The notes beneath the pieces were generated by a model that searched no databases, had not been told where the DNA came from, and saw only the letters and a program-made list of their open reading frames with translations. The position numbers were made by a program, and so were the translations under genes. This document shows, piece by piece, positions 55,199 through 64,000 of a stretch of DNA of 64,000 nucleotides. This DNA is from Chitinibacter bivalviorum. GTDB taxonomy: Bacteria; Pseudomonadota; Gammaproteobacteria; Burkholderiales; Chitinibacteraceae. Within the stretch, counting starts at the first letter, position 1; every line of letters begins with the position of its first letter. The stretch is taken from assembly GCF_013403565.1 (NCBI RefSeq), contig NZ_CP058627.1:1364001-1428000 (forward strand), read 5' to 3'.

Positions 55199-56761
55199 CT
55201 AAAGTTTGTTTTTAATTTTATTTAGTAAATTATTAAAATAATCTCTATTGATATTAACTACATGTCTACATAATGCTTTTGTGAGCCCATCAACTTCAGA
55301 CTCATCCAGAAGTAATCCTTTAGACAAGTCATAAATCTCACTATGTTTTTTTGCCTTTAGTGACTTTTGTATGGCAGTACGTACTAGTTCATCTGTGGAG
55401 GATGAATATTCCATAATAAAATTGATGCCATCTTGGTTGTTTAATTGCTCTACAATCCATTTCTCCGGCCAGAGAACGGAGGGTAAATAGTCAATTCTAT
55501 CAGAAAACCACTCTTTATCAGCATCGGTTGTAACCTCCATTCTACTTTCAAACAAGTTCAGATTTTTAATCTTATTGGCTGATTTATCTCCATCAAGGAT
55601 AGAAAACACCTCGCCTCGATGATCCTTACGACTCGCACTCATTTGAGTGATTACCGCTGAGGAAGAACCAACTACAACGATATTAGTACGTGAACGTAAC
55701 TCAGAGTCGCATGCGGCAATTAGAATTGATTTTGCAACGTTATCTTCTACGTAAATAGTAATCTCGCCACTACACTTCTCACCCAATCGACCTGCTGCAA
55801 ATTCAGAAGAAATACCTGATTTTACAAGCGTTCCAGAGTTGCCTGATTCAATAAAATATCTTGATTCCGGTGGAATCGCCTCCAAAATCAACGGAGAATG
55901 AGTCGTAAAAATGAACTGCATTTTTTTATTAAAAGCAATATCTTTCAATCGCTGCATCAAATTCCTTTGAGCAATACCATGCAATCCAAGTTCAATTTCA
56001 TCGACTAATACAATACTTCCATCTGGACATGCATGAATGTGATATAGCAAGTCAAATAATGAATTTTCACCGGCACCCATATTGAAACCTGAGTAGACTA
56101 CCTCCCCATTCTTAACTACGGGCAACCGATAGCCACTATGGTGTCGATATTCAAACTCTGAATAATTCAACCCTAATACAAATGCAACATCATTCAATAC
56201 AACTTCTTCAAGCTCTCCTCTTGTAATAGACTTAAATCGTGCTTTATATGATTTAGATGTACTCTTTTCAGCGTGAGGAACAAATCGGTTAATTCCGAAA
56301 AACAAAACATTTCGTTTCACCCTCTGATCATAATCATTCCACTTCCCACCTTTGTTCTTGTTTCTTAATTGATATTTAATCCCAGTTTTATCCTCATCTT
56401 TCTCTGCCCGCCATTTATCATGCATGAAATCATAGCGTATACTAACTCCCTCGACAGGAAACTCTCCAGAGGCAACAATAAAGAAATCAGAAAAAGTATA
56501 ATATTTTTGTTTCCTATCAGGCAGGCTATATCCATTCGCCTTATTGTGATAAGCGCATGCGATCATTGCCAGCAAAGTAGATTTACCTGATCCATTTTTA
56601 CCGGCAATGGCAGCAATCGGATATTCAAAGTTTATTGTGAATTTTTTTAACCCTCTAACCCCGCCTTTAAGTAAAGCGACTTTCCTTAATGTCGCTCGGG
56701 TGTAATCGTTACCAAACCACTTCGAATTATCTTTATCACGTTGCGAATACAAATAGCGCAT
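55199..56761 (-). CDS. OLD-like ATPase with TOPRIM-like C terminus
   Basis: About 520 residues. The N-terminal half is an ABC/SMC-type ATPase: Walker A GKNGSGKST (about residue 54 from the chosen start), signature-like FNMGAGENSLF, Walker B SIVLVDEIELGLHG and H-loop FTTHSPLILEAIP. The C-terminal part has ITIYVEDNVAKS and VFSILDGDKSA, the E and DxD spacing of a TOPRIM nuclease, as in OLD nucleases. No GajB-like helicase or reverse transcriptase gene is beside it, so a class-1 OLD is the best fit. The gene is strongly A+T-rich, suggesting transfer. An upstream ATG at 56788 has AAGG five bases ahead but lies inside a terminator hairpin; the ATG at 56761 follows the hairpin. Confidence 0.75.
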   Translation of the reverse strand: MRYLYSQRDKDNSKWFGNDYTRATLRKVALLKGGVRGLKKFTINFEYPIAAIAGKNGSGKSTLLAMIACAYHNKANGYSLPDRKQKYYTFSDFFIVASGEFPVEGVSIRYDFMHDKWRAEKDEDKTGIKYQLRNKNKGGKWNDYDQRVKRNVLFFGINRFVPHAEKSTSKSYKARFKSITRGELEEVVLNDVAFVLGLNYSEFEYRHHSGYRLPVVKNGEVVYSGFNMGAGENSLFDLLYHIHACPDGSIVLVDEIELGLHGIAQRNLMQRLKDIAFNKKMQFIFTTHSPLILEAIPPESRYFIESGNSGTLVKSGISSEFAAGRLGEKCSGEITIYVEDNVAKSILIAACDSELRSRTNIVVVGSSSAVITQMSASRKDHRGEVFSILDGDKSANKIKNLNLFESRMEVTTDADKEWFSDRIDYLPSVLWPEKWIVEQLNNQDGINFIMEYSSSTDELVRTAIQKSLKAKKHSEIYDLSKGLLLDESEVDGLTKALCRHVVNINRDYFNNLLNKIKNKL

Positions 56762-56771
56762 GAATTTATCC

Positions 56772-56797
56772 AAAAAAAGGCCGCACATGGCGACCTT
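56772..56797 (-). terminator. Terminator/attenuator-like hairpin at the start of the OLD-like gene
   Basis: On the minus strand AAGGTCGC-CATGT-GCGGCCTT (8 bp, one G-T pair) runs into seven T. The first candidate ATG of the OLD-like gene (56786-56788) is in its loop, and the ribosome site AAGG is in the 5' arm. Confidence 0.75.
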
Positions 56798-56820
56798 TTG
56801 TTAAATTATGTGAGTTCTAC

Positions 56821-56945
56821 CATAGTTCCGAATAAAGATTACATAAAAATCAACAACTTAGCAATCTCCATGCAGCCATAGTTCCGAATTAAAATATAGC
56901 CATAGTTCCGAATAAACTCCAAATGTAGGCAAAGTTCCGAATAAA
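56821..56945. repeat. Four iterated 16-bp repeats (CATAGTTCCGAATAAA)
   Basis: Direct copies at 56821-56836, 56877-56892 (one change), 56901-56916 and 56930-56945 (one change). The core AGTTCCGAAT is invariant. They lie in the A+T-rich gap between the RepB-like remnant and the OLD-like gene, all in one orientation, with spacings of 56, 24 and 29 bases. They look like protein-binding iterons or transposon-end sites. Confidence 0.85.
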
Positions 56946-57056
56946 CTCTCCCCATGGTATCAAAAACTAAAAAATCAATGCTTTGACTGATTTTGAGATT
57001 TTTGCAGGCATAGAAATTGCGCAGGCAGTTTATGAAGCCATCCGCATAGACTATGA

Positions 57057-57595
57057 CTAACTGAAATGAGCAGGCAAATCTTTAATTTCGGATATTCTTT
57101 GAAGTTGCAACAAATACTCTGGCTGTGATTTTGCCAGCCAGCGCACAACCGCAGCATTTTCTAGTAACGTAACAGCAATGTACGTCTTAATAATTGCTAG
57201 TTGTAAATTGGCCGGACCATAGTTTTCTTCGAGTAGGCGAGTGTCAGCCTGTACCGCTGCGAGCTCTCGTTCTAGCCTCTGCAACACCTCAGAGGAAGTT
57301 CCGCGCAAGGCCTTAGCTGCTGCTACTTCTGTTAATTGATCTGGCAAAGTAGCTTGTAGCATTGCACTGGCTAGCTTTGTCGAAAAATTACCCAGGTTGA
57401 TCATGACTTGCACTACATCAATTTGACGAAACGGTTTCATTTGTTTCAGTACTCTAAACATGCCTGCTGTTGCGGGTTTATCCGCGAGCAAAGTAACAGC
57501 TTCACTACAAATCCCATCCAATAATCTGAATTTTTCGCGAATAGCTGATTCAGAGACATTAAGCACTTCGGCGAGCTGTTGGACTGAAACGCCTC
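57057..57595 (-). pseudogene. RepB/ParB-like partition protein, 5' end removed
   Basis: About 180 residues remain: the ParB-type helix-turn-helix (VSVQQLAEVLNVSESAIREKF) and the RepB C-terminal domain (FRVLKQMKPFRQIDVVQVMINLGN to LPDQLTEVAAAKAL). The N-terminal ParB/sulfiredoxin-like domain is missing because the frame runs into the left end of the IS21 element at 57596. The apparent start codon lies inside the IS. Related genes occur in mobile and plasmid-like modules, often in tandem pairs. Confidence 0.8.
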
Positions 57596-57708
57596 TGTTG
57601 AGGCGCACTGAATATTGACCAGCAAACTGCGGTTTTGCGCAGTGAATTTTGACCAGGGTAACTAATCTCCAAGCTCATTCATCGAGCAAGGATTTTGAGG
57701 TGATTACC

Positions 57709-59205
57709 ATGGCCACATTTGCTAAAGTTCGCCGCATGTATTTTCGCGACCAACTCTCGATCAGCGAGATTGCACGGCGCACCAGCTTAACGCGCAATAC
57801 CATCAAGAAATGGCTACGTACCGACTCAGCTACCGAGCCGCGCTATCGACGCAAGTCTAGCCAAACCAAGCTGTCTCCCTTTATTCCTCAACTCGTTAAA
57901 GCATTACAAACCGATCTACATCGCCCCAAACGAGACCGGCGTACTGCCAAGGTATTGTTCCAGGAGCTAGTGACTGCGGGCTTTGGCGGCGATTACTCCC
58001 GAGTCACTGCGTTTATTCGTCACTGGCGCACGCAAACGATGGGGCATCACTTGAAGTCTGCATTTGTGCCACTGCGCTTTGCCTTGGGCGAGGCATTTCA
58101 GTTCGATTGGAGCGAAGAGCATGCATTCATTGGTGGTATTCATCGCAAAGTCTTGCTGGCCCACATGAAGCTGTGCGCGAGTCGCGCTTTTGCATTGATG
58201 GCGTATCCTAGCCAAAGCCATGAAATGCTGTTTGATGCGCATACTCGCGCCTTTCAGATGTTAGGGGGCGTGCCGCTGCGAGGGATTTACGACAACATGA
58301 AGACGGCAGTCGACAAGGTGCTGCCCGGCAAGGAACGCATCATCAACGCCCGCTTTCATGCGATGACTGCCCATTATCTGTTTGATACTGAGTTTTGCAA
58401 TGTCGCCTCCGGCTGGGAGAAAGGTATTGTCGAGAAGAATGTACAAGACCGGCGCCGACACATCTGGCAAGCCGCATTGGCGCTCAAATTCGCGAGCTTT
58501 GACGAGCTCAATGCTTGGCTTGAGCAACAATGTCAGTTGGCTTGGCAGCAATTGCGTCACCCAGAGTATCCTGAGCTCACATTAGCCGAATTACGCCAAG
58601 ATGAGCAGCTTCACATGATGCCATTTCCAGGTGCATTTGATGGTTACACCGAAGTCTTGGCGCGGGTATCAAGTACGTGTCTGATTACCTTCCAGCGCAA
58701 TCGCTATTCAGTACCGTGTCATTGGGCCAATCAAATGGTGAGTGTGCGGCTATATCCCAGCCGTCTGGTTATCTATGCCGACCAGCAAGTGATCGCAGAG
58801 CATGTACGCAGCTTTGAGCGCAGTCAGACGTTTTATCACTGGCAACACTATCTTCCTTTGCTCGAGCAAAAGCCTGGCGCGTTGCGCAACGGAGCTCCGT
58901 TCAATGAAATGCCCGCAGATTTGCGGCAACTACAACAGCGCTTATTGCGCCATAAAGGCGGAGATCGCATCATGGCCAAGGTCTTGGGTTGTGTACCCAA
59001 ATACGGCTTAGAAACCGTTCAGGTCGCCGTCGCGTTGATGCTTGAAACGGGCAAAGTCAGTGCTGAGCATGTCCTGAATGTGCTGGCCAGACTGCATGAA
59101 GCACCTCGGCCAGATGCCCTTGAAGTGGCATTGGCGCTGAATGAGCCACCACTGGCAGATAGCCAGCGCTACGATCAATTGCATCAAGGGTTGGGGGTGT
59201 CATGA
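57709..59205 (+). CDS. istA: IS21 transposase IstA
   Basis: From the ATG at 57709 it is 498 residues: N-terminal helix-turn-helix ([22 protein letters not shown]), the DDE core with D in FQFDWSEE, D in [13 protein letters not shown] and E in [11 protein letters not shown], then the Mu-like beta region. GAGGTG precedes the ATG. The frame is open 20 codons further upstream. Confidence 0.94.
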   Translation: MATFAKVRRMYFRDQLSISEIARRTSLTRNTIKKWLRTDSATEPRYRRKSSQTKLSPFIPQLVKALQTDLHRPKRDRRTAKVLFQELVTAGFGGDYSRVTAFIRHWRTQTMGHHLKSAFVPLRFALGEAFQFDWSEEHAFIGGIHRKVLLAHMKLCASRAFALMAYPSQSHEMLFDAHTRAFQMLGGVPLRGIYDNMKTAVDKVLPGKERIINARFHAMTAHYLFDTEFCNVASGWEKGIVEKNVQDRRRHIWQAALALKFASFDELNAWLEQQCQLAWQQLRHPEYPELTLAELRQDEQLHMMPFPGAFDGYTEVLARVSSTCLITFQRNRYSVPCHWANQMVSVRLYPSRLVIYADQQVIAEHVRSFERSQTFYHWQHYLPLLEQKPGALRNGAPFNEMPADLRQLQQRLLRHKGGDRIMAKVLGCVPKYGLETVQVAVALMLETGKVSAEHVLNVLARLHEAPRPDALEVALALNEPPLADSQRYDQLHQGLGVS

Positions 59206-59999
59206 TGAAGTTGGATATTCAAGCCGAACTGAAGCGGCTCAAGCTGCATGGTATGGCCGCCACTTACGCTGAGCTGCAGCAAGCCAGCAGCAGTGGCACG
59301 ATGGACATCCTCGATGCCAACCTCACGCAACTGATCGATGCGGAACATGCCGACCGACACGTACGCTCCATCAGCTATCAGATGCATTCGGCTCGTTTCC
59401 CGCATCATCGGGATCTCGCGGGCTTTGATTTTAGCCAGTCGAAAGTCGATGAACGTTTGATTCGTGTGTTGGCACAGGGTGAATACGTTCAGGCGGCACA
59501 CAATATCGTCCTGATTGGTGGTACAGGAACCGGTAAAACCCACCTCGCCACTGCGCTGGGTGTTCATGGCATCCAGCAACATAGTTTGCGGGTTCGTTTC
59601 TATTCCACGTTGGAATTGGTCAGCCGATTAGAGCAAGAGAAAAGCAAAGGCAAGTTGGCCTATAGCTTAATGCATATGGATGTGGTCATTCTGGATGAGC
59701 TGGGCTATTTGCCATTCTCACAAGCGGGTGGCGCATTGCTGTTTCATTTGCTGAGTAAGCTGTACGAGCGCACCAGTGTGATTATCACGACGAATCTGAC
59801 CTTTGCAGAATGGCCCACGGTCTTTGGCGACGCCAAACTCACCACGGCTTTACTCGATCGACTGACCCATCATTGCCACATTATTGAAACGGGGAATGAA
59901 TCGTGGCGATTTAAGCAAAGCAGTGCGAATGCAAAATTGAAGATTCAAGAGCGAGAAAGACAAAAAGAACAGTTGCCCGAACGTGGGGAGTTGTTCTGA
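59202..59999 (+). CDS. istB: IS21 helper ATPase IstB
   Basis: 265-residue AAA+ protein, DnaC-like, that selects targets and stimulates IstA. Walker [10 protein letters not shown] (near residue 106), Walker [15 protein letters not shown], sensor region [31 protein letters not shown] as family motifs. It overlaps istA by four bases. Confidence 0.95.
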   Translation: MMKLDIQAELKRLKLHGMAATYAELQQASSSGTMDILDANLTQLIDAEHADRHVRSISYQMHSARFPHHRDLAGFDFSQSKVDERLIRVLAQGEYVQAAHNIVLIGGTGTGKTHLATALGVHGIQQHSLRVRFYSTLELVSRLEQEKSKGKLAYSLMHMDVVILDELGYLPFSQAGGALLFHLLSKLYERTSVIITTNLTFAEWPTVFGDAKLTTALLDRLTHHCHIIETGNESWRFKQSSANAKLKIQERERQKEQLPERGELF

Positions 60000-60121
60000 A
60001 GAAGTAGTAAAAAGCAGCAAAAGCCGATAGGCTAAAGAGGGTCGTACACGAGGGTGTACGGCAAAAATGCCTGGTCAAAATTCAACGCGCACAGCTGGTC
60101 AATATTCAGTGCGCCTCAACA

Positions 60122-60460
60122 CTGGGCCCAGCAATTCAAACCGCAGCACAATCTGCGCAGTCTGAGCGTCCTGTATGGCTGGAGGTAACGGTGCGAGGCG
60201 ATGATTATCTGTCTGACTTGCAACCACGCATTCAAGCCTTGACCGAAAGTTTGCCAGTTGAGGTACTACGCATACGGCGAGATCGCAGTGAAGTTGCTGC
60301 TAGGTTGCATGCTGAGGCTAAGGTCACCCTAGATGAACTTAGCCCAGATGAGGTTTTTGCCAAACGCCTTGAACAGGAAGACCTGCCCGAAGATCTGACT
60401 CAACAACTCAAACAACGTTACCAGAACATCGTTTCGCTACTTCGTGAGGAGCAGGCATGA
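60122..60460 (+). pseudogene. sbcD: sbcD remnant (C-terminal part only)
   Basis: Reading in frame from the right end of the IS21 element gives LGPAIQTAAQSAQSERPVWLEVTVRGDD and on to EEQA, the C-terminal cap of exonuclease subunit SbcD (about 112 residues of roughly 400). The N-terminal calcineurin-like nuclease domain with its metal ligands is absent. A GTG at 60191 with GGAGG upstream could permit translation of 89 residues, keeping coupling to sbcC. Confidence 0.85.
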
Positions 60461-63400
60461 AAATCCTCACCCTGCGCCTGAAAAACCTTAATTCGCTCAA
60501 GGGCGAGTGGAAGATTGATTTCACTCAGCCGCCCTTCAAGGACAACGGTTTATTTGCCATCACCGGCCCAACTGGAGCCGGTAAATCTACACTGCTCGAT
60601 GCGATCTGCTTGGCGCTGTATCACGAAACACCACGGCTTAAGAATATTTCAGCCTCATCGAATGAAATCATGACGCGACACACAGCTGACTGCTTGGCCG
60701 AAGTGGAATTCGAAGTAAAGGGGCAAATTTATCGTGCATTCTGGAGTCAGCGGCGAGCACGCGACAAAGCCGATGGTGCTCTGCAAGCCCCCAAGGTTGA
60801 GTTGGCAGATGCTAATGGCACAATCCTAACTACCCACAGCAACGATAAACTCAAACGCATTGAAGCCATAACCGGTCTGGATTTTGGGCGCTTCACTAAA
60901 TCAATGATGCTAGCCCAAGGTGGTTTTGCAGCCTTCCTGAATGCCAATGCTAATGAACGAGCAGAATTACTGGAAGAACTAACCGGTACCGATATCTACG
61001 GGCAGATTTCACAGCGCGTTTTTGAGCAAGCTCGTGATGCTAAGAGCACACTTGATCAGTTAAAAGCAAAAGCCGACGGTGTAGAGCTGCTTCCAGATGA
61101 AAAACGCCAAGCAATGCAAACAAGAATCGCCGAACTCACGGAGCAATTAGCCGTACTGCAAAGCGAACTCGGACAACTGCAACAGCTACGACAATGGCGC
61201 CTTCAGCTTTCTCAGGCAGAAAAGGCGACTCAGGAAGCGAAGCAAACAGTAGACACAGCAAGACTTGCACTAGAATCGGCGCAACCACAACTGTATCAGC
61301 TTGAACTCAGCGAGCCAGCAGAAGCCCTCCGCCCGACTTTTGCTGCATGGCAAGATGCAGACGGACGCCTCCACCATATCCAGTCCAGTTTGAGTGCTGT
61401 TCAGGAAGAACTGTCCAACGCTCGAAAACAATCAGTCACAGCCCATTGGCAGGCAAAGACAATTGCAGAAGAATTAGCGGCAAACGAGGCCAAGCTCTAT
61501 GAAGGCTTCAAACACCACATTGAACAGCTGGAAGTCTGGCAGACCAAGCACGCCCACTTTGCAACTTTAGGTGAAAAGCTAAATGGGTGGCAGATTGAAC
61601 ACCGGCAGTTAGAGCTAAATCGACAAGCGATTCTGGACCTAGAGGCGCAACATCAGAAACAAAGCCAAACACAAGCCGAAGTTGCAACCCAAATTGTCAG
61701 CCAACGACTGAACCAGCAACAGGGCCAATCTCAGTGTGTAGAGAGTAATAATCTCGTCGAAGTTGCCGAGCAACAACTCAACCAGCTGTTGAACGGCAGT
61801 ACTCTGCAAGCGCTACGTGAGAGCTGGCAACGCACACAGGGCCAGATGATCGCTTGGCAGCAAATCAGCTCTTTGGCCGAGCAACTGCGCCGGAACAGCA
61901 AGCAATGTAGCGATCAGGAAAGCCATATTGCGACAGCCAACCAGCAACTGACTGAGCTACAGACCGCGCTAGATACTGCTCGAAATAACTACCGACAACT
62001 TAAAGAACAGGCAGATGACAAGCGCAAGCTGCTACAGCAAGAGCAACGAATTCAGAGCCTAGAGTCCCACCGTGCGTCCTTAAAGCCAGGTGAGGCATGC
62101 CCATTATGCGGCTCTCCTGAACATCCCAGCGTTCAACGCTATCAGCAGCTCGATGTATCGGCCACTGCGCTCGCATTGCAGGAAAAAGACGCAGCACTGC
62201 AACAAGCTTTAGAAGGTGGCCAAGCGCTCAAAAGCCAGATCGACCAGCTCACCGGTAGCCTGGCACAGTACCAGCAAGTACTGGCTGGGCTGGTTCATAC
62301 TCAACAAGAAATTCAAGTCAAATGGGATGCATCAGCTCCTGCTCTAGAGATAGCAGCAACGGCTTGGCAAGATCCCGAGTTGCTCACACAAGGACTAGAA
62401 AACAGTGCTCAGCAGGAAGCCGAGCTCAGAGCTGCACTTGAGCACACCGAGACGGCCCAGCAAGCTTTGATCAAAGCCCGCGAAAACAAGGCTGCTCATG
62501 ATGCGCAGCTACAAGCTGCAGATACGCAATTGGCGCTACTTCAGCAAACCTATGATCAAGCTGTCCAGCGCATCAACGAGCTTGAGCAACAAATTGCCAA
62601 GGATGCAGCAGCTCAGCAACAAGCTACGATGGCGCTAAGCACCGCCATTAATGATTCAGGTTTTGCTCCCGCCGATGATATGAGTAGCTGGCTGGAAAGC
62701 CGCCAGCATGACTGGCAAACTTGGCAGGAAAAGCTACAAGCACTGCAACAACAAGCCAGCAATCTACAAAAGCAACAGCATCGTAGCGAGCAAGCGACTG
62801 GCCAGAAAATGGCTTGGCAAACGCGTTGGGAAAAACTGGCGGAACCTATTACACCGCAACGCTTGGACATCACAATCAGTGAATCAATGCTTATACAGTA
62901 CACAGCAGAAGTCGAACGACTAACGACGCTAATCGCTACTTTGCAGGGTCAAGAAACGCAATTGGCTGCAGATAGGCAAACCCAGCAGCAAGTTTGCGAA
63001 GCCGCCAAAGCCAATAGGCTGGCGGCATTGGCGCAAAGCCCTTTTGCCGACCAAGCTGCCTTTACGCAAGCTCTGCTACCGACAGAAACCCGTCAACAGC
63101 TACTCGCTATGCGACAACAGCTACATCAAGCACTTGAACGCAGCAAAGCTGTGCAACAAACAGCGTCAGAGGCACTACTCCAACTACAAGTACAAGCCCT
63201 CACCCCGCATGACCTTACCGCGCTAGAGACACAAATCACAGCACTGGATACACAACGTCAAACCATTTCTGCGGAACAAGGTGCGCAACAGGCGCTGTTG
63301 CGCGACGACGCACAGCGCCGAGACAACCAAGCCGCCTTGTTCGAGCAAATTGCCGCGCAAGTTTCAGACGTAGATATCTGGCAACGACTCAATAGCTTGA

Positions 63401-63882
63401 TTGGCTCCAAAGAAGGCGACAAATTCCGCAAATTTGCCCAAGGGCTGACACTAGACCACCTGATGCATCTAGCAAACAGGCATCTTGAAAGGCTGCACGG
63501 ACGCTATTTGCTTCAGCGTAAATCTATAGGTGAGCTGGAGTTAGAAATTTCAGACACTTGGCAGGGAGATATAACACGAGATACTCGGACCTTATCCGGA
63601 GGCGAAGGGTTTCTAGTCAGTCTAGCTCTTGCCCTAGCATTATCGGATCTTGTCAGCAATAAGACATCTATTGATTCACTATTCTTGGATGAAGGGTTTG
63701 GCACGTTAGATGGTGAGGCACTCGAAACTGCTCTAGATGCACTAGATACGATGAATGCCAGCGGAAAGACAATAGGAATTATTAGCCATATAGATGTATT
63801 AAAAGAGCGAATATCATTACAAATAAAAATCATCAGATCAAATTACGAAGGAAATTCATCAGTAAATATTCAGCATCAATAA
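60457..63882 (+). CDS. sbcC: Exonuclease subunit SbcC
   Basis: 1,141 residues, Rad50-like: Walker [10 protein letters not shown] (37-45), coiled coils rich in Gln/Ala/Glu on both sides of a zinc-hook CPLCG near residue 547, then ABC signature [20 protein letters not shown] and Walker [12 protein letters not shown]. SbcC and SbcD together cut hairpins and DNA ends. The ATG overlaps the sbcD stop (ATGA). Intact, though its partner nuclease is truncated. Confidence 0.95.
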   Translation: MKILTLRLKNLNSLKGEWKIDFTQPPFKDNGLFAITGPTGAGKSTLLDAICLALYHETPRLKNISASSNEIMTRHTADCLAEVEFEVKGQIYRAFWSQRRARDKADGALQAPKVELADANGTILTTHSNDKLKRIEAITGLDFGRFTKSMMLAQGGFAAFLNANANERAELLEELTGTDIYGQISQRVFEQARDAKSTLDQLKAKADGVELLPDEKRQAMQTRIAELTEQLAVLQSELGQLQQLRQWRLQLSQAEKATQEAKQTVDTARLALESAQPQLYQLELSEPAEALRPTFAAWQDADGRLHHIQSSLSAVQEELSNARKQSVTAHWQAKTIAEELAANEAKLYEGFKHHIEQLEVWQTKHAHFATLGEKLNGWQIEHRQLELNRQAILDLEAQHQKQSQTQAEVATQIVSQRLNQQQGQSQCVESNNLVEVAEQQLNQLLNGSTLQALRESWQRTQGQMIAWQQISSLAEQLRRNSKQCSDQESHIATANQQLTELQTALDTARNNYRQLKEQADDKRKLLQQEQRIQSLESHRASLKPGEACPLCGSPEHPSVQRYQQLDVSATALALQEKDAALQQALEGGQALKSQIDQLTGSLAQYQQVLAGLVHTQQEIQVKWDASAPALEIAATAWQDPELLTQGLENSAQQEAELRAALEHTETAQQALIKARENKAAHDAQLQAADTQLALLQQTYDQAVQRINELEQQIAKDAAAQQQATMALSTAINDSGFAPADDMSSWLESRQHDWQTWQEKLQALQQQASNLQKQQHRSEQATGQKMAWQTRWEKLAEPITPQRLDITISESMLIQYTAEVERLTTLIATLQGQETQLAADRQTQQQVCEAAKANRLAALAQSPFADQAAFTQALLPTETRQQLLAMRQQLHQALERSKAVQQTASEALLQLQVQALTPHDLTALETQITALDTQRQTISAEQGAQQALLRDDAQRRDNQAALFEQIAAQVSDVDIWQRLNSLIGSKEGDKFRKFAQGLTLDHLMHLANRHLERLHGRYLLQRKSIGELELEISDTWQGDITRDTRTLSGGEGFLVSLALALALSDLVSNKTSIDSLFLDEGFGTLDGEALETALDALDTMNASGKTIGIISHIDVLKERISLQIKIIRSNYEGNSSVNIQHQ

Positions 63883-63994
63883 ACACCAAAAAAATCTAAA
63901 ACCACGAAACAACTAAAGCAATTCCACTGCTTGGCTAAGAGCCTAACTAAGCACAGAAAGATATCGATCACTATAAGACTACAAGGACTGAGAT

Positions 63995-64000
63995 ATGATT
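63995..64000 (+). other. Possible start of a further gene at window edge
   Basis: ATGATT at the last six bases is preceded by AAGGA seven bases upstream, a plausible ribosome site. Only two codons are visible. Confidence 0.3.

Larger units (their letters stand above)
57596..60121 (+). mobile_element. IS21-family insertion sequence
   Basis: 2,526 bp bounded by TGTTGAGGCGCACTG and its complement, extending to TTGACCAGC on both sides, with TG and CA termini. Each end carries a second inner copy of the binding motif (GCGCAGTGAATTTTGACCAGG at left as two parts, a matching one at right), the multiple-repeat ends of IS21. It encodes istA and istB, which overlap. No target duplication is visible: CCTC before the left end, CTGGG after the right end. 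A CGTACAC-GAGG-GTGTACG hairpin follows istB. Confidence 0.92.

Noticed and set aside
55199..56761. Complete Gabija system
   Set aside because: The ATPase/TOPRIM gene is GajA-like in plan, but no UvrD-like helicase (GajB) lies next to it.
56789..57056. Plasmid origin at the iterated repeats
   Set aside because: No replication initiator gene or DnaA-box cluster was seen; the repeats alone do not support an origin.

Overview
The window looks like chromosomal DNA of a betaproteobacterium, most likely of the Neisseriales and perhaps the Chitinibacteraceae (Chitinibacter, Deefgea or Iodobacter-like). This rests on family recognition and on conserved gene order: lepA-lepB-DUF4845-rnc-era-recO-pdxJ preceded by rpoE-mucA-mucB-rseC-degQ, and hrcA divergent from nadK with recN nearby. 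The genus is an inference. Most of the window is ordinary housekeeping DNA of intermediate G+C, with several visibly A+T-rich islands.

Layout. 1-9,150: the end of an HDOD regulator gene, a secreted Ser/Gly repeat protein, a TadA-tyrosine phosphatase fusion, recN, an A+T-rich orphan, nadK, hrcA, mltB and a small ORF. 9,245-13,680: a LysR regulator, then an accessory stretch holding an IS4-family element inside a structured intergenic repeat, and a DUF6602-like nuclease candidate. 13,760-28,530: uvrC, a sodium-coupled transporter, the thiM-thiE-thiD operon, a fumarate-type dihydroorotate dehydrogenase, alkA-pmbA divergent from darP-HAD phosphatase-mogA-esterase, and a two-gene unit of unknown function. 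28,590-38,520: the two canonical clusters for ribosome/RNA maturation, protein export and envelope stress. 38,690-52,970: nadB, a YgfX-like protein, a SIMPL protein, RNase R, two identical tRNA-Leu(CAG) genes, a REC-TPR response regulator, ybaK, selO, a Pit phosphate transporter, ydjM, a small XRE regulator and a hydrolase. 52,971-64,000: a second, apparently identical IS4 copy in a second copy of the structured repeat, an OLD-like ATPase/TOPRIM gene, iterated 16-bp repeats, a decapitated RepB/ParB-like gene, an IS21-family element, a decapitated sbcD and an intact sbcC.

The most unusual signal is the pair of structured intergenic repeats (about 10,304-12,240 and 53,119-55,070). Their linkers and hairpin loops are conserved, but the stems differ between the copies while still pairing: one stem shows four compensatory base-pair changes and two others have been replaced almost wholesale. 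The same IS4 element sits at the same base in both, in a palindrome that is rebuilt when the IS and one 11-bp duplication are removed. Close by, an IS21 element without target duplication joins a RepB remnant to sbcD lacking its nuclease half. SbcCD cleaves hairpin DNA, so its loss beside hairpin-rich repeats may be meaningful or may be coincidence.

Coordinates and motifs were read by eye. No database search, folding program or phylogeny was run, so product names rest on family knowledge.
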